A stretch of DNA of 56,097 bases from Streptomyces boncukensis (lineage in GTDB: Bacteria > Actinomycetota > Actinomycetes > Streptomycetales > Streptomycetaceae): NCBI RefSeq assembly GCF_011045075.1, contig NZ_JAAKZZ010000002.1:1-56097 (forward strand). Reading direction: 5' to 3'. The position numbers and the translations under genes are program-made. Positions 22,676-32,259 of the stretch are shown piece after piece. The notes beneath the pieces are model-generated. The model was not told the origin of the DNA. It did no database searches and worked only from the letters and a program-made list of their open reading frames with translations. Position 1 is the stretch's first letter; each line of letters begins with the position of its first letter.

Positions 22676-25600
22676 ATGCCCATCACGCACGAGGAATCCG
22701 TCGCCGTAGTCGGTATCGCCCTGCGGCTGCCCGGCGGGAACAGTACACCGGACGAATTCGCCGCATTCCTGCGCGCCGGCCGGTCCGGTCTGCGCCCGCT
22801 CCCCACGGACCGGTGGGACACCGAGGGCCTGTTCTCGGACGACCCCGAGGCCAAGGGCACCATCCGGTGCGCCCGTGGCGGCTTTCTCGACGACATCGAC
22901 ACGTTCGACGCGAAGTTCTTCAACATCTCGCCGAAGGAGGCCGACTACGTCGACCCCCAGCAGCGGCTCGCGCTGGAGGTCGCCTGGGAGGCGCTGGAGG
23001 ACGCGGGCATGGACCCGACGCCGCTGCGGCACGGAAACGGCGGCGTCTATATGGCCGTCAGCAACATGGACTACGCGGGCGAGATGGGTGCCTACGCCGC
23101 GGAGGAGCTCAACAGCTATATGCCCACCGGCGCGGCGCTGAGCGCGGTGTCCGGCCGGGTCGCGTACTTCCTGGGCTGGCGGGGCCCCTGTCTGACCGTG
23201 GACACGGCCTGCTCGGCCTCGCTGGCCGCGGTGCACCTGGCCGCGCAGGCGCTGCGCGGCGGGGAGACCGACCTCGCGCTGTGCGGCGGGGTCAACACCA
23301 TCCACAGCCCCCGCCCGTACATCCTGGCCAGCCAGGGGAACATGCTCGCCCCGGACGGGGTGTGCAAGACCTTCGACGAGGCCGCCGACGGGTACTGCCG
23401 CAGCGAGGGCGCGGCCGCCCTCGTCCTCAAGCGGCTCGGCGACGCGCGGCGCGACGGCGACCGCGTCTACGCCCTGGTGCGCTCCTCGGCCATCGGCCAG
23501 GACGGCGAGAGCGGCTCCCTGATGGTGCCGAACGGCGCGGCGCAGGAGCGGCTGATCCGCACGGCCCTGGCCTCGGGAGACCTGCACCCCGGCGACATCT
23601 CCTGCGTCGAGGCGCACGGCACCGGGACCCCGCTGGGCGACCCGATCGAGATCGGCGCGATCAGCGCGGTGTTCGGCGCTTCGCACACCGCGGAGCAGCC
23701 GCTGACGGTCGGCTCGCTCAAGACCAACATCGGGCATATGGAGTCCGCCGCCGGAATCGGCGGACTCATCAAGGCCGTCCTGCAGATCCGGGACGCCGCG
23801 TTCTACCCGCATCTGAATCTGCGCACCCCCTCCAGCCGCATCCCGTGGGACGACATCCCGGTGACCGTCCCCACCGAGTACCGCCCGTGGTCCGCGCCGG
23901 TACGGCGGGCCCTGGTGAACTCCTTCGGCCTGACCGGGACCATCGCCTCGGTGGTCGTGGAGCAGCCCCCGGCGGACCGGGAAGCCGCAGGCGCCGCACG
24001 GCCGGCCGCCGGGCCGCATGTCCTCGCGCTCTCCGCGAAGACGCCGGGCGCGCTCCGCGGCCAGGTGCGCCGCTACCAGGAGCTGCTGAGCGACGAGCCC
24101 GACACCGACCTGGGCGACCTGTGCTACACCGCCGGCACCGGCCGGGCCCACTTCGGGCTGCGGATCGCGGGAGCCGTCCGCAGCCACGAGGACGTCACCC
24201 GGCTGCTGGACCGGGCCCTGACGCGCTCCACCCAGCCCGCCCGGCCGGCCGCGGGCGGCCGGACGGCGTTCCTGTTCTCCGGCGGCGGCACGCAGTACGT
24301 GGGCATGGGGCGGCCGCTGTACGAGCAGTTCGAGGCGTTCCGCGAGCCCATGGACGAGTGCGACGGGCTGTTCGAACCGCATCTGGGCCGGTCCGTCAGG
24401 GACATGGTGCTCGGCGTGGCGGAGGACGCCGAGCTCATCCACCAGATCCGGTATATGCAGCCCGCGCTGTTCACGCTGGAGTACGCGATGGCGCGGCTGT
24501 GGCTGGCGTGGGGCGTGCGCCCCACGGTGCTGGCCGGGCACAGCATCGGCGAGATCGTCGCGGCCACCGTCGCGGGGGTGTTCTCGCTGCGGGACGCGGT
24601 CACGCTGATGGCGGCCCGCGCCTCCCTGATGGACGCCTCACCGGCCGGCGCGATGACCGTCGTCGAGGCGACGGCGGCCGAGGCGGCCGCCTGGGTCGCG
24701 GACTACCCCGACCTGTCGCTGGCCGCCGTGAACGGAACCCGGAACACCGTGCTGTCGGGAGGGCGGGAATCCCTCGCGCGGCTGGAGGAGACGCTGGCCG
24801 TGCGGGAGGTCAAGACCACCCGGCTCGCCGTGTCCTGCGCCTCCCACTCGCCGCTGATGGCCGAGGCGGGCGAGGCGCTCACCGAGGTCGCCTCCGGCCT
24901 GACCTTCCACGAACCGCAGTTCACCCTGGTGTCCAACCTGACCGGCAAGGTGGCCGATCCGGCCGAACTGCGCACGCCCGGGTACTGGGGGCGCCATCTG
25001 CGCGGCGCGGTCCAGTTCGCCCAGGGCATGCGGGCCGTCGCCGAACGCGGCCGGCACACCTTCGTCGAAGTGGGCCCGGGAACCGAGCTCGTCGGCATGG
25101 GCAAGCAGTGCCTCGATGTGCCCGGCGACCATCTGTGGCTGAACAGCCTGCACCCGGAGGACACCGACGGCACCACGGCCCGGCAGACCCTCGCCCAGCT
25201 CTACACGGCGGGCGAGCCCGTCTCCTGGGCCGCGCACCACCGCGGCCAGGAGCGGCGCAGGATCGTACTGCCCACCTATGCCTTCGACCGGAAGCGGCAC
25301 TGGCTGCCCGCGCCCGCCGCCGGCGGCGCGGCCACCGGCCCGCAGAGCGGGCACCACCCGCTGCTCGGCCGCGAGGTGACCAGCGACGGGGAACGCGCGG
25401 CAGGCATCCGGACGTTCGCCGCCCGGATCGGCGCGGACCGCCCCGCGTATCTCGCCGACCACAAGGTGATGGGCCGGGTGGTGTTCCCCGGCGCGGGCTA
25501 TATCGAGATGCTGCTGGCCCTCCAGGACGCGGTGTACGGCGAGACCGACCGGGCCCTCACCGGCATGGCCATCCGGGAGGCCCTCTTCCTCCCCGACGGC

Positions 25601-28600
25601 ACGGACACCGAGCTGCGCACCCGGCTGCGGCCCGGCGGGGACGGCACGGACACCGTCGAGATCGTCAGCGTCGTGGAGAGCGACGAGCCCGGCGTGGCGC
25701 TCTTCGAGCGGCAGCACGTGACCTGCGCCCTCGCCCCGGCCGGCGATGCGGACGTGACGGAGACGGAAGCCGCCCTGCGCGGCCTGGCCGGGGAGGCGGG
25801 CGAGCCCCGGGTGCAGGTGAACGCCGACGACCTCTACGCGGGCTTCGCCGAGCTGGGCGTCGAGTACGGGCCCCGCTTCCAGGGAGTCGTCCAGGTCGAG
25901 GGGCACGCCGGACAGCTGGCCCTCGGGGAGCTGCGCGGGCCGGACGCGGCCCTGGGCGAGCTGGTGCCGCCGGCCCTGCTCGACTGCGCGTTCCAGTCGC
26001 TCGCCGCGCTCGCGGACGAGGCGGACGGGGTCGCCATGCCCACCGGCATCGGACGGCTCAGGCTGCTGAAGAAGCCGCGCGGCGGCGTGCTGCGCAGCGT
26101 GCTGCGCTTCCGCCAGCCCGGCGGCGAACCGGACGCCGCCTCCGGGCCGCCCGTCGCTGATCTGGTGCTGCTCGACGGGGACCGCACGGTCCTCGTGCTG
26201 GAGGAGCTCACCCTCCAGCCGGTGGCGAACGCCGCGCCCGACCGCGAGCGGATGTACTCCGAAGTGCGGTGGATCAAGCGCTCGCTGCGCTCCGCCGAGC
26301 CCCCGGAGCCGGGCCCCCGGCACGCGCTGCTCGTCGGCGCGCCGCGCGCCGCCGTCGAGGCGCTGGCGGAGCCGGCGAAGGACCGGGAGGTCACGCTCTC
26401 CGTCGCCGCCACCGGGGCCGAGGCCGGTGAGCTGCTCCGGGAGCGGCCCGCGGACGTGTGCTGGTTCTGGCAGCCCGCCGCGCACCCGGAGGAGTCGCTG
26501 CGGGAGGAGTGCGAGCGCAACTACCGGGGGCTGCTGGCCCTGCGGGACGTGCTGGAGGAGTCCGGATTCGGGCACGACCAGCGGCTGTGGCTGGTCACCG
26601 AGGGCGGCCAGTGGGTCCCGGGCGACCGGCCCGGGGACGGAGTCGCGGAGGGGCCCCCGGCGGCGGCGTCCCTGTGGGGCTTCGGCCACGTGATGTGGAC
26701 GGAGTACCCCGCGTACCGCGTCACCCTCGTCGACCTGCCCTCCGACGCCGGCGGCGGGTACGCGTCCCTGCTCGACGAGTGGACGGCTCCGGACGCCACC
26801 GACTTCCAGGTGGCCTACCGTGCGGGACAGCGCCATGTGCGCCGGGTCTACGACGAGCGGGGCGGCCCGGACCCCGAGGTCGAGCTGGTCCTCAGGGAGC
26901 CGGGCAGGATCAGCGGGATCGCCGCGGTGCCGCTGGGCGAGCCGGCCGAGCCCACGGGCAGCCAGATCCAGGTGCGGGTGTCCGCCGCCGGGATCAACCT
27001 CAAGGACCTCTTCAACGTCCTCGGACTGCACCGGCAGTTCGTCCAGGAGGCCGGGACGGGCCGGGAGGAGCTGCCGCTGGGCCAGGAGTGCGCGGGCGTG
27101 GTGACCGCCGCGGGACCCGACGCCTCCTTCCGGGCCGGCGACGAGGTGGTCGTGGCCCAGCTCGGCTGTCTGAAGCGGCAGGTGACCGTGGAGTCCGCTG
27201 CGGCCGTCCGCAAGCCGCCGGAGCTGGGCTTCGCGGAGGCCGCTGCGCTGCCCACCGCCTTCCGCACCGCCTATCTCGCGCTGCACGAGCTGGCCGGGAT
27301 CAAGCCGGGCGACCGCGTCCTGGTGCACGCGGCGGCCGGCGGTGTCGGCCAGGCCGCGGTGCAGCTGGCGCAGCGGGCGGGGGCCGAGGTCTTCGCCACG
27401 GCCAGCCCGCACAAGTGGCCGCTGCTGCGCTCCCAGGGCGTACGCCGTCTGATGCACTCCCGCACCCTCGACTTCGCCGACGAGGTGCTGGAGGCCACCG
27501 GCGGCGCCGGCGTCGACATCGTGCTGAACAGCCTCGACCTGGACTTCGCCAAGGCGGGCCTGAAGACCGTGGCGGACGGCGGCACCTTCGTCGAGCTGGG
27601 CAAGACCGGTCTGCTCACCCCGGACGAGGCCCGCGCCATCCGGCCCGAGGCCCGCTACGTCGACTTCAGCGACCTGGTCGACGAGCAGACGCGGCACACG
27701 CTGCCCCAGGACGCGCTGCAGGACGCGCTGCGGACCGTCGTCGACCTGGTCTCCGCCGGGGAGCTGGCGCCCCTGCCCACCACCGTCTACACCCTCGACG
27801 AGGTCGACGAGGCGTTCGAGGTGCTCAGCCGGGGAGCCAACACCGGCCGGGTCGTCCTCGGCCTGGAGCCGCCGGTGCCGCCGCCCGCGGCGCCCGTGGA
27901 GCTCAGCCCGGCGGAGACATACCTGGTGACCGGCGGCTTCGGCTCCCTCGGGCAGCTGACCGCCGAGCACCTGGTCAAGCTCGGCGCCCGGCACATCACC
28001 CTGCTGGGCAGGCGGCTCCCCGACGCCGGGCGGCTGGACGCGCTCCGGGAGCGGCTCGGCCGGGAGACCGAGGTCGTCGCGCTGGCCGCGGACATCGCCG
28101 ACGCCGACGACGTACGGCGGATCTCCGGGCAGCTGCGGGCCGGGGAGCAGCCGCTGGGCGGGGTCGTGCACGCGGCGGGCGTGCTGGCGGACGCGCCGGT
28201 GACGGCGCAGAGCTGGGAGAGCATCGACACGGTCTTCGGGGCGAAGGTCTACGGGAGCTGGCTGCTGCACCAGGAGCTCGCGCACCACCCCGGGCTCCGG
28301 TTCTTCATCGGCTATTCGTCGGTCACCTCGGTCCTCGGCTCCCGGGGCCAGGCCAACTACGCGGCGGCCAACGCGTTCCTGGACGCCCTCATGTGCGCGC
28401 GACGGGCCGCGGGGCTGCCCGGCACCAGCGTCAACTGGGGCGCCTGGGGCGAAATCGGCCTGGCGGCCGGGATGGACGCGCAGCACATCGCGAGCGTGGA
28501 GGACCAGGGGTTCGGCTTCTTCAAGCCGGCCGCCGGGATCCGCGCGCTGACCCGGCTGCTGGACGGCCTCCCCGCCCAGATCACCATCGCCGACGTCGAC

Positions 28601-28987
28601 TGGGACCGGTGCGCCGCCACCCGCCCGCAGCCCAACCCGCTGTACCACAAGGTCGGGAGCGGGCCCGCGTCCGCCGCCGTCGACGTCGATCTGGAGGCCC
28701 TGCTGGAGCTGCCCGGCGCCGAGCGCCAGGACGCCGTCGCGCATGTGCTGCGGTCGCTGATCGCGCAGCAGCTGCACTACGAGGACGCCGAGGACGTCCC
28801 GCCCGACGCGCGCTTCTTCGAGGTCGGTCTGGACTCGCTGGCCGCCGTCGAGTTGAAGAACGCGCTGGAGCTGTGCTTCCGCGTCCCGCTGTCGTCCTCC
28901 GACATCTTCAGCTACCCCTCGGTCGGACAGCTCGCCGAGTTCCTCGACTCCCGGATCGCGGGCGGTGCGCGGGGAGAGCAGCCGTGA
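22676..28987 (+). CDS. Single-module fully reducing type I PKS: KS-AT-DH-ER-KR-ACP
   Basis: A 2103-residue PKS. KS about 7-430, Cys179 in DTACSASLAAVHL. AT about 535-850, Ser623 in GHSIGE, specificity motif CASH. DH about 895-1180, His929 (HKVMGRVVFPG) and Asp1103 (LLDCAFQS). ER about 1420-1730 with HAAAGGVGQAAVQLAQ. KR about 1750-1960, Tyr1895 in GQANYAAANAFLD. ACP Ser2054 in GLDSL. All domains look active, so each cycle could give a saturated unit. There is no TE and no loading domain. With one module and a FadD-type ligase next door (GTGA overlap), it may work iteratively or extend a supplied acyl group. CASH is neither the malonyl (HAFH) nor the methylmalonyl (YASH) motif. ATG 22676 is preferred to GTG 22643 (GGGAG nearby). 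Confidence 0.95.
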   Translation: MPITHEESVAVVGIALRLPGGNSTPDEFAAFLRAGRSGLRPLPTDRWDTEGLFSDDPEAKGTIRCARGGFLDDIDTFDAKFFNISPKEADYVDPQQRLALEVAWEALEDAGMDPTPLRHGNGGVYMAVSNMDYAGEMGAYAAEELNSYMPTGAALSAVSGRVAYFLGWRGPCLTVDTACSASLAAVHLAAQALRGGETDLALCGGVNTIHSPRPYILASQGNMLAPDGVCKTFDEAADGYCRSEGAAALVLKRLGDARRDGDRVYALVRSSAIGQDGESGSLMVPNGAAQERLIRTALASGDLHPGDISCVEAHGTGTPLGDPIEIGAISAVFGASHTAEQPLTVGSLKTNIGHMESAAGIGGLIKAVLQIRDAAFYPHLNLRTPSSRIPWDDIPVTVPTEYRPWSAPVRRALVNSFGLTGTIASVVVEQPPADREAAGAARPAAGPHVLALSAKTPGALRGQVRRYQELLSDEPDTDLGDLCYTAGTGRAHFGLRIAGAVRSHEDVTRLLDRALTRSTQPARPAAGGRTAFLFSGGGTQYVGMGRPLYEQFEAFREPMDECDGLFEPHLGRSVRDMVLGVAEDAELIHQIRYMQPALFTLEYAMARLWLAWGVRPTVLAGHSIGEIVAATVAGVFSLRDAVTLMAARASLMDASPAGAMTVVEATAAEAAAWVADYPDLSLAAVNGTRNTVLSGGRESLARLEETLAVREVKTTRLAVSCASHSPLMAEAGEALTEVASGLTFHEPQFTLVSNLTGKVADPAELRTPGYWGRHLRGAVQFAQGMRAVAERGRHTFVEVGPGTELVGMGKQCLDVPGDHLWLNSLHPEDTDGTTARQTLAQLYTAGEPVSWAAHHRGQERRRIVLPTYAFDRKRHWLPAPAAGGAATGPQSGHHPLLGREVTSDGERAAGIRTFAARIGADRPAYLADHKVMGRVVFPGAGYIEMLLALQDAVYGETDRALTGMAIREALFLPDGTDTELRTRLRPGGDGTDTVEIVSVVESDEPGVALFERQHVTCALAPAGDADVTETEAALRGLAGEAGEPRVQVNADDLYAGFAELGVEYGPRFQGVVQVEGHAGQLALGELRGPDAALGELVPPALLDCAFQSLAALADEADGVAMPTGIGRLRLLKKPRGGVLRSVLRFRQPGGEPDAASGPPVADLVLLDGDRTVLVLEELTLQPVANAAPDRERMYSEVRWIKRSLRSAEPPEPGPRHALLVGAPRAAVEALAEPAKDREVTLSVAATGAEAGELLRERPADVCWFWQPAAHPEESLREECERNYRGLLALRDVLEESGFGHDQRLWLVTEGGQWVPGDRPGDGVAEGPPAAASLWGFGHVMWTEYPAYRVTLVDLPSDAGGGYASLLDEWTAPDATDFQVAYRAGQRHVRRVYDERGGPDPEVELVLREPGRISGIAAVPLGEPAEPTGSQIQVRVSAAGINLKDLFNVLGLHRQFVQEAGTGREELPLGQECAGVVTAAGPDASFRAGDEVVVAQLGCLKRQVTVESAAAVRKPPELGFAEAAALPTAFRTAYLALHELAGIKPGDRVLVHAAAGGVGQAAVQLAQRAGAEVFATASPHKWPLLRSQGVRRLMHSRTLDFADEVLEATGGAGVDIVLNSLDLDFAKAGLKTVADGGTFVELGKTGLLTPDEARAIRPEARYVDFSDLVDEQTRHTLPQDALQDALRTVVDLVSAGELAPLPTTVYTLDEVDEAFEVLSRGANTGRVVLGLEPPVPPPAAPVELSPAETYLVTGGFGSLGQLTAEHLVKLGARHITLLGRRLPDAGRLDALRERLGRETEVVALAADIADADDVRRISGQLRAGEQPLGGVVHAAGVLADAPVTAQSWESIDTVFGAKVYGSWLLHQELAHHPGLRFFIGYSSVTSVLGSRGQANYAAANAFLDALMCARRAAGLPGTSVNWGAWGEIGLAAGMDAQHIASVEDQGFGFFKPAAGIRALTRLLDGLPAQITIADVDWDRCAATRPQPNPLYHKVGSGPASAAVDVDLEALLELPGAERQDAVAHVLRSLIAQQLHYEDAEDVPPDARFFEVGLDSLAAVELKNALELCFRVPLSSSDIFSYPSVGQLAEFLDSRIAGGARGEQP

Positions 28988-30543
28988 GCGGCGGCGCGGC
29001 CGGGACCGGGACCCGGCCCACCACCCTCACCGAGGCGGCGGCCCACCACGCCCGGCACCGGCCGGACGGCATGGCCATCGAGTGCCAGGAGCGGCGGGTC
29101 ACCTTCCGTGAGCTGCACGAGCGGGGCAACCGCACGGCGCACGGGCTGCTGGCCGAGGGCCTCGCGCCGGGCGCCCGGGTCGGCTATCTGGGCAGGGACT
29201 CCGAGTACTACTACGAGGCGCTGCTGGCCTGTGCCAGGACCGGTGCCGTCCTGGTGCCCGTCGACCCGCGGCTGACCGAGCAGGAGCTGGCGCACGTGCT
29301 GCGGGACTCCCAGGCCGCGCTGCTGCTGGCCGAGGAGGACCGGCTGGAGGCGGTGGACCGGATCCGGTCGACGCTGCCGGAGCTGCGCACCGTCCTCCCG
29401 CTCTGCGCGGACGCGCCGGGCGGCGGGTTCCCCGGCTGGCAGGCGGGCCGGCCGGACACCGACCTGCCCGGGGTGACGCGCTCCCGCGACCCGCTGGTCC
29501 AGATCTACACCAGCGGTACGACGGGAGCCCCCAAGGGCGTGGTGCTGCGCCAGGGCAGCTTCTGGGCGGTCAACGACCTGCTGGCCCGGCACCGGCTGGA
29601 CTGGCTCGACTGGCGGGAGGACGACCGCAGCCTGAACCTGCTGCCGGGGCACCACATCGGCGGCCCCTGGTGGTTCCTACAGGGCTTCCGCGCCGGAGCC
29701 ACCAATGTGCTCGTACGGGACTTCCAGGGGCAGCACACCCTGCGGCTGATCCGCGATTCCGGCATCACCACGACCCTGATGGTGCCCGCGATGCTGCAGG
29801 TGCTGCTCAGCGAACCCGGCGTCTCCCCCGCCGACTTCACCGGGCTGCGCAAGGTGGTCTACGGCGGGTCGCCGATCCCGGAGAGCCTGCTGCGGCGCTG
29901 CCTGGAGACGATGCGCTGCGAGTTCGCACAGATCTACGGGCTCACCGAGACCTGCGCCTCGGCCGTCTGCCTGCCCCCGGCCGACCATGTGCCCGGCAAC
30001 CCCAGGCTGGCCGCCGCGGGACGCCCCTACCCGGGGGTGGCCGTGCAGATCGTGGACGACGCGGGGAACCCGCTGCCCACCGGGCAGGTCGGCGAGGTGC
30101 TCATCGACACCCCGGCGGTCATGGACGGCTACTGGCAGCGGCCCCGGGAGAGCGCGCTGACCGTCGCCGACGGCTGGCTGCGCACCGGCGACGCGGGGTG
30201 CGTGGACGACGACGGCTACCTCTACATCCGCGACCGGATCAAGGACGTGATCCTCGTGGCCGGCGAGAACGTCTACCCGGCCGAGGTCGAGAACGCCCTG
30301 CGGATGTGCCCGGCGGTCGCCGACGCCGCGGTGGTGGGCAGACCGGACCGGGTGCGCGGGGAGGCCGTGCACGCCTACGTCGTCCCCCGGGCCGGGGACC
30401 GGCCGGACCCGCGCGAGCTGCGGGAGTTCCTGCACGGGCGGCTCGCCGAGTACAAGATGCCCACCGCCTACGAGTTCGTCGAGCGGCTGCCGCGCAACGT
30501 GAGCGGAAAGGTCCTCCGGCGCGCTCTGCGCGCCCGCGACTAG
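28984..30543 (+). CDS. FadD-type acyl-AMP ligase / acyl-CoA synthetase
   Basis: A 519-residue adenylate-forming enzyme. YTSGTTGAPKGVVLRQ is the P-loop-like ATP motif, IYGLTETCAS the A5 motif, DGWLRTGDAGCVDDDGY the A7 motif, DRIKDVILVAGENVYPAEVE the A8 hinge, and NVSGKVLRR holds the A10 Lys. It activates a fatty acid as acyl-AMP for transfer to CoA or an ACP. In isonitrile lipopeptide clusters a ligase of this family (ScoC/FadD10) loads the unsaturated acid on ScoB. Its GTGA overlap with the PKS stop suggests it feeds that PKS or its ACP. No long insertion typical of fatty acyl-AMP ligases is obvious. Confidence 0.92.
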   Translation: MSGGAAGTGTRPTTLTEAAAHHARHRPDGMAIECQERRVTFRELHERGNRTAHGLLAEGLAPGARVGYLGRDSEYYYEALLACARTGAVLVPVDPRLTEQELAHVLRDSQAALLLAEEDRLEAVDRIRSTLPELRTVLPLCADAPGGGFPGWQAGRPDTDLPGVTRSRDPLVQIYTSGTTGAPKGVVLRQGSFWAVNDLLARHRLDWLDWREDDRSLNLLPGHHIGGPWWFLQGFRAGATNVLVRDFQGQHTLRLIRDSGITTTLMVPAMLQVLLSEPGVSPADFTGLRKVVYGGSPIPESLLRRCLETMRCEFAQIYGLTETCASAVCLPPADHVPGNPRLAAAGRPYPGVAVQIVDDAGNPLPTGQVGEVLIDTPAVMDGYWQRPRESALTVADGWLRTGDAGCVDDDGYLYIRDRIKDVILVAGENVYPAEVENALRMCPAVADAAVVGRPDRVRGEAVHAYVVPRAGDRPDPRELREFLHGRLAEYKMPTAYEFVERLPRNVSGKVLRRALRARD

Positions 30544-30551
30544 GAGAGCTG

Positions 30552-31832
30552 ATGGAACACGACAGCACCCCGGTGCGGCAGCTGCCGATGCCGCGGCCCG
30601 ATGTGTGCCCGTTCGGGCCGGCGCCCGAGTACGCCCGGCTGCGCGCGGAGGCCCCGGTGACCCGGGTGGCCTGCCCGACCGGCCTCACCGCCTGGCTCGT
30701 CACCCGCTACGCGGACGTGCGCGAGGCCCTCGGGGACGCGGACCGCTTCAGCAGCCGGCCGGGCCAGGTCGTGCACCTGATGGCGCACGCCGATCCCGAA
30801 CGCCCGCTGGCGCCGGGCGAGTTCACCCGTATGGACGGAGCGGAGTACCAGCGCTTCCGGCGCCATATCGGCCCGGAGGTGTCCACGGCGGGGCGGCTGG
30901 CCCAGCTGCGGCCAATGGTCCAGGCCATTATCGACGAGCGGCTCGACCTGCTGGCGCTGACGGACCGGCGGGCCGAGTTCTACCACGACTTCGCCGTTCC
31001 GGTCACCACGGCCGCCATCGGCGGGATCGTCGGCGTCCCCTACGAGGAGCGGGACCTCTTCCAGCGGGCCGGCGCCGCGGTCTTCAGCGGTGTGACGGAC
31101 CAGGCCGGCCTGGTGGCGGCGGTCAAACCGCTGCACGGCTACCTCTACCAGCTCCTGCAGGAGCGCAGGGCCGCCCCGGCCGACGACGGCATCAGCCGCA
31201 TGATCGCCCGCAGCGACGCCGCCGAGCAGCCGTTCAGCGACCTGGAGCTGGTCTCGATGTGCGCGATCATGCTCAGTGCGGGCTTCGACACCACCGCCAC
31301 CGTCCTGACGCACGGCCTGCTCGCGCTCCTCGCCCACCCGGAGGAGCTCGCCCGGCTCCGCGCGGACCCCTCCCTGGTCCCCCAGGCGATCGAGGAGCTC
31401 GTCCGGTTCTTCGGCGGCGCCCCGGGCATCGTGCGCCAGGCCACCCGGGACACCCGCATCGGCGGCCAGGAGATCGCCGCCGGCGACTATCTCGTCCTCG
31501 CCATCCAGGCCGCCGACCGCGACCCCGCGGCGTTCCCCGACCCCGACCGGCTCGACCTCACCCGCGGCGGCCAGGGGCACCTGGGCTTCGGCTACGGCGC
31601 GCACCAGTGCTTCGGCCAGCAGACCGCCCGGCTGGAGCTGACCGTGGCCTTCGAGACGCTGCTGCGCAGGGTCCCCTCGCTCAGGCTCGCGGTGCCGCTG
31701 GAGGAGGTCCCCTTCAAGACGGACTCGACCGTCGTCGGCCCCGCGGCCCTGCCGGTGGCCTGGGACCGCATCCATCCCGCCGCCGAAGGCGCCGCCGCGG
31801 CGCCGGCGCCGACCCCGGGAGAGCGGCGTTGA
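30552..31832 (+). CDS. Cytochrome P450
   Basis: A 426-residue bacterial P450. I-helix SAGFDTTATVLTHG, K-helix ExxR in IEELVRFFGG, and heme loop GFGYGAHQCFGQQTARLE with the axial Cys are all present. It starts at ATG 30552 after AGGAGAGCTG, 8 bases past the ligase stop, and its stop overlaps the TTG start of a ferredoxin, its likely electron donor. Hydroxylation or epoxidation of the isonitrile-bearing chain is plausible, since several natural isonitrile fatty acids are epoxidised, but the substrate is not readable. It differs from the P450s at 39275 and 40841. Confidence 0.94.
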   Translation: MEHDSTPVRQLPMPRPDVCPFGPAPEYARLRAEAPVTRVACPTGLTAWLVTRYADVREALGDADRFSSRPGQVVHLMAHADPERPLAPGEFTRMDGAEYQRFRRHIGPEVSTAGRLAQLRPMVQAIIDERLDLLALTDRRAEFYHDFAVPVTTAAIGGIVGVPYEERDLFQRAGAAVFSGVTDQAGLVAAVKPLHGYLYQLLQERRAAPADDGISRMIARSDAAEQPFSDLELVSMCAIMLSAGFDTTATVLTHGLLALLAHPEELARLRADPSLVPQAIEELVRFFGGAPGIVRQATRDTRIGGQEIAAGDYLVLAIQAADRDPAAFPDPDRLDLTRGGQGHLGFGYGAHQCFGQQTARLELTVAFETLLRRVPSLRLAVPLEEVPFKTDSTVVGPAALPVAWDRIHPAAEGAAAAPAPTPGERR

Positions 31833-32254
31833 GGATACGAGCCGATACCGGCAGCTGCGTCGCCTCCGGCCTCTGCGCCTACACCGCGCCCGAGGTCTTC
31901 GGCCAGCGCGCCGAGGACGGTGTCGTCGTCGTGCTCGTCCAGGAGGCCCCGGAAGAACACCGCACCGCCGTACACCGAGCGGTCGCCGACTGCCCTGTCC
32001 AGGTGCTCTCAGTGGATGAGGGCCGAGACCCGGAGGAGTCCGTCATGGCCCCGTACAAAGCCGTCCTCACGGGCGGGCCCGCCCACCTCCCGGAGGATCT
32101 GCGCATCCAGCACGTCGCCGACCTCGCCGAGACCGTCAAACTGCCGTTCGGTTCCGGCTACGAGCACTTCGCCCACCACGGCGGCTACCGCACCGTCGAC
32201 GGCGAGCGGATCCCGGAGTTCCGCTGGGTCGGCCGCACGGCGCTCGCCGAGTAG
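31829..32254 (+). CDS. Ferredoxin fused in frame to a DUF5988-like domain
   Basis: The first 65-70 residues are a P450-type 3Fe-4S ferredoxin (GSCVASGLCAYTAPEVF then VADCPVQVLSVDEG; three Cys). Without a stop the frame runs into a 70-residue DUF5988-like domain (KAVLTGGPAHLPEDLRIQ, KLPFGSGYEHFAHHGGYRTV, VPEFRW-like IPEFRWVGRTALAE). The TTG at 31829 overlaps the P450 stop. An ATG at 32045 has its own GGAGGAG seven bases upstream, so the second domain may also be made alone. DUF5988 proteins occur often in Streptomyces clusters and have no known role. Confidence 0.78.
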   Translation: MRIRADTGSCVASGLCAYTAPEVFGQRAEDGVVVVLVQEAPEEHRTAVHRAVADCPVQVLSVDEGRDPEESVMAPYKAVLTGGPAHLPEDLRIQHVADLAETVKLPFGSGYEHFAHHGGYRTVDGERIPEFRWVGRTALAE

Positions 32255-32259
32255 CGGGG

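Noticed and set aside
24638..28777. 1379-codon minus-strand open frame inside the reducing PKS
   Set aside because: It is antisense to DH-ER-KR-ACP with no recognisable domain and an Arg/Gly/Pro-biased composition typical of shadows.
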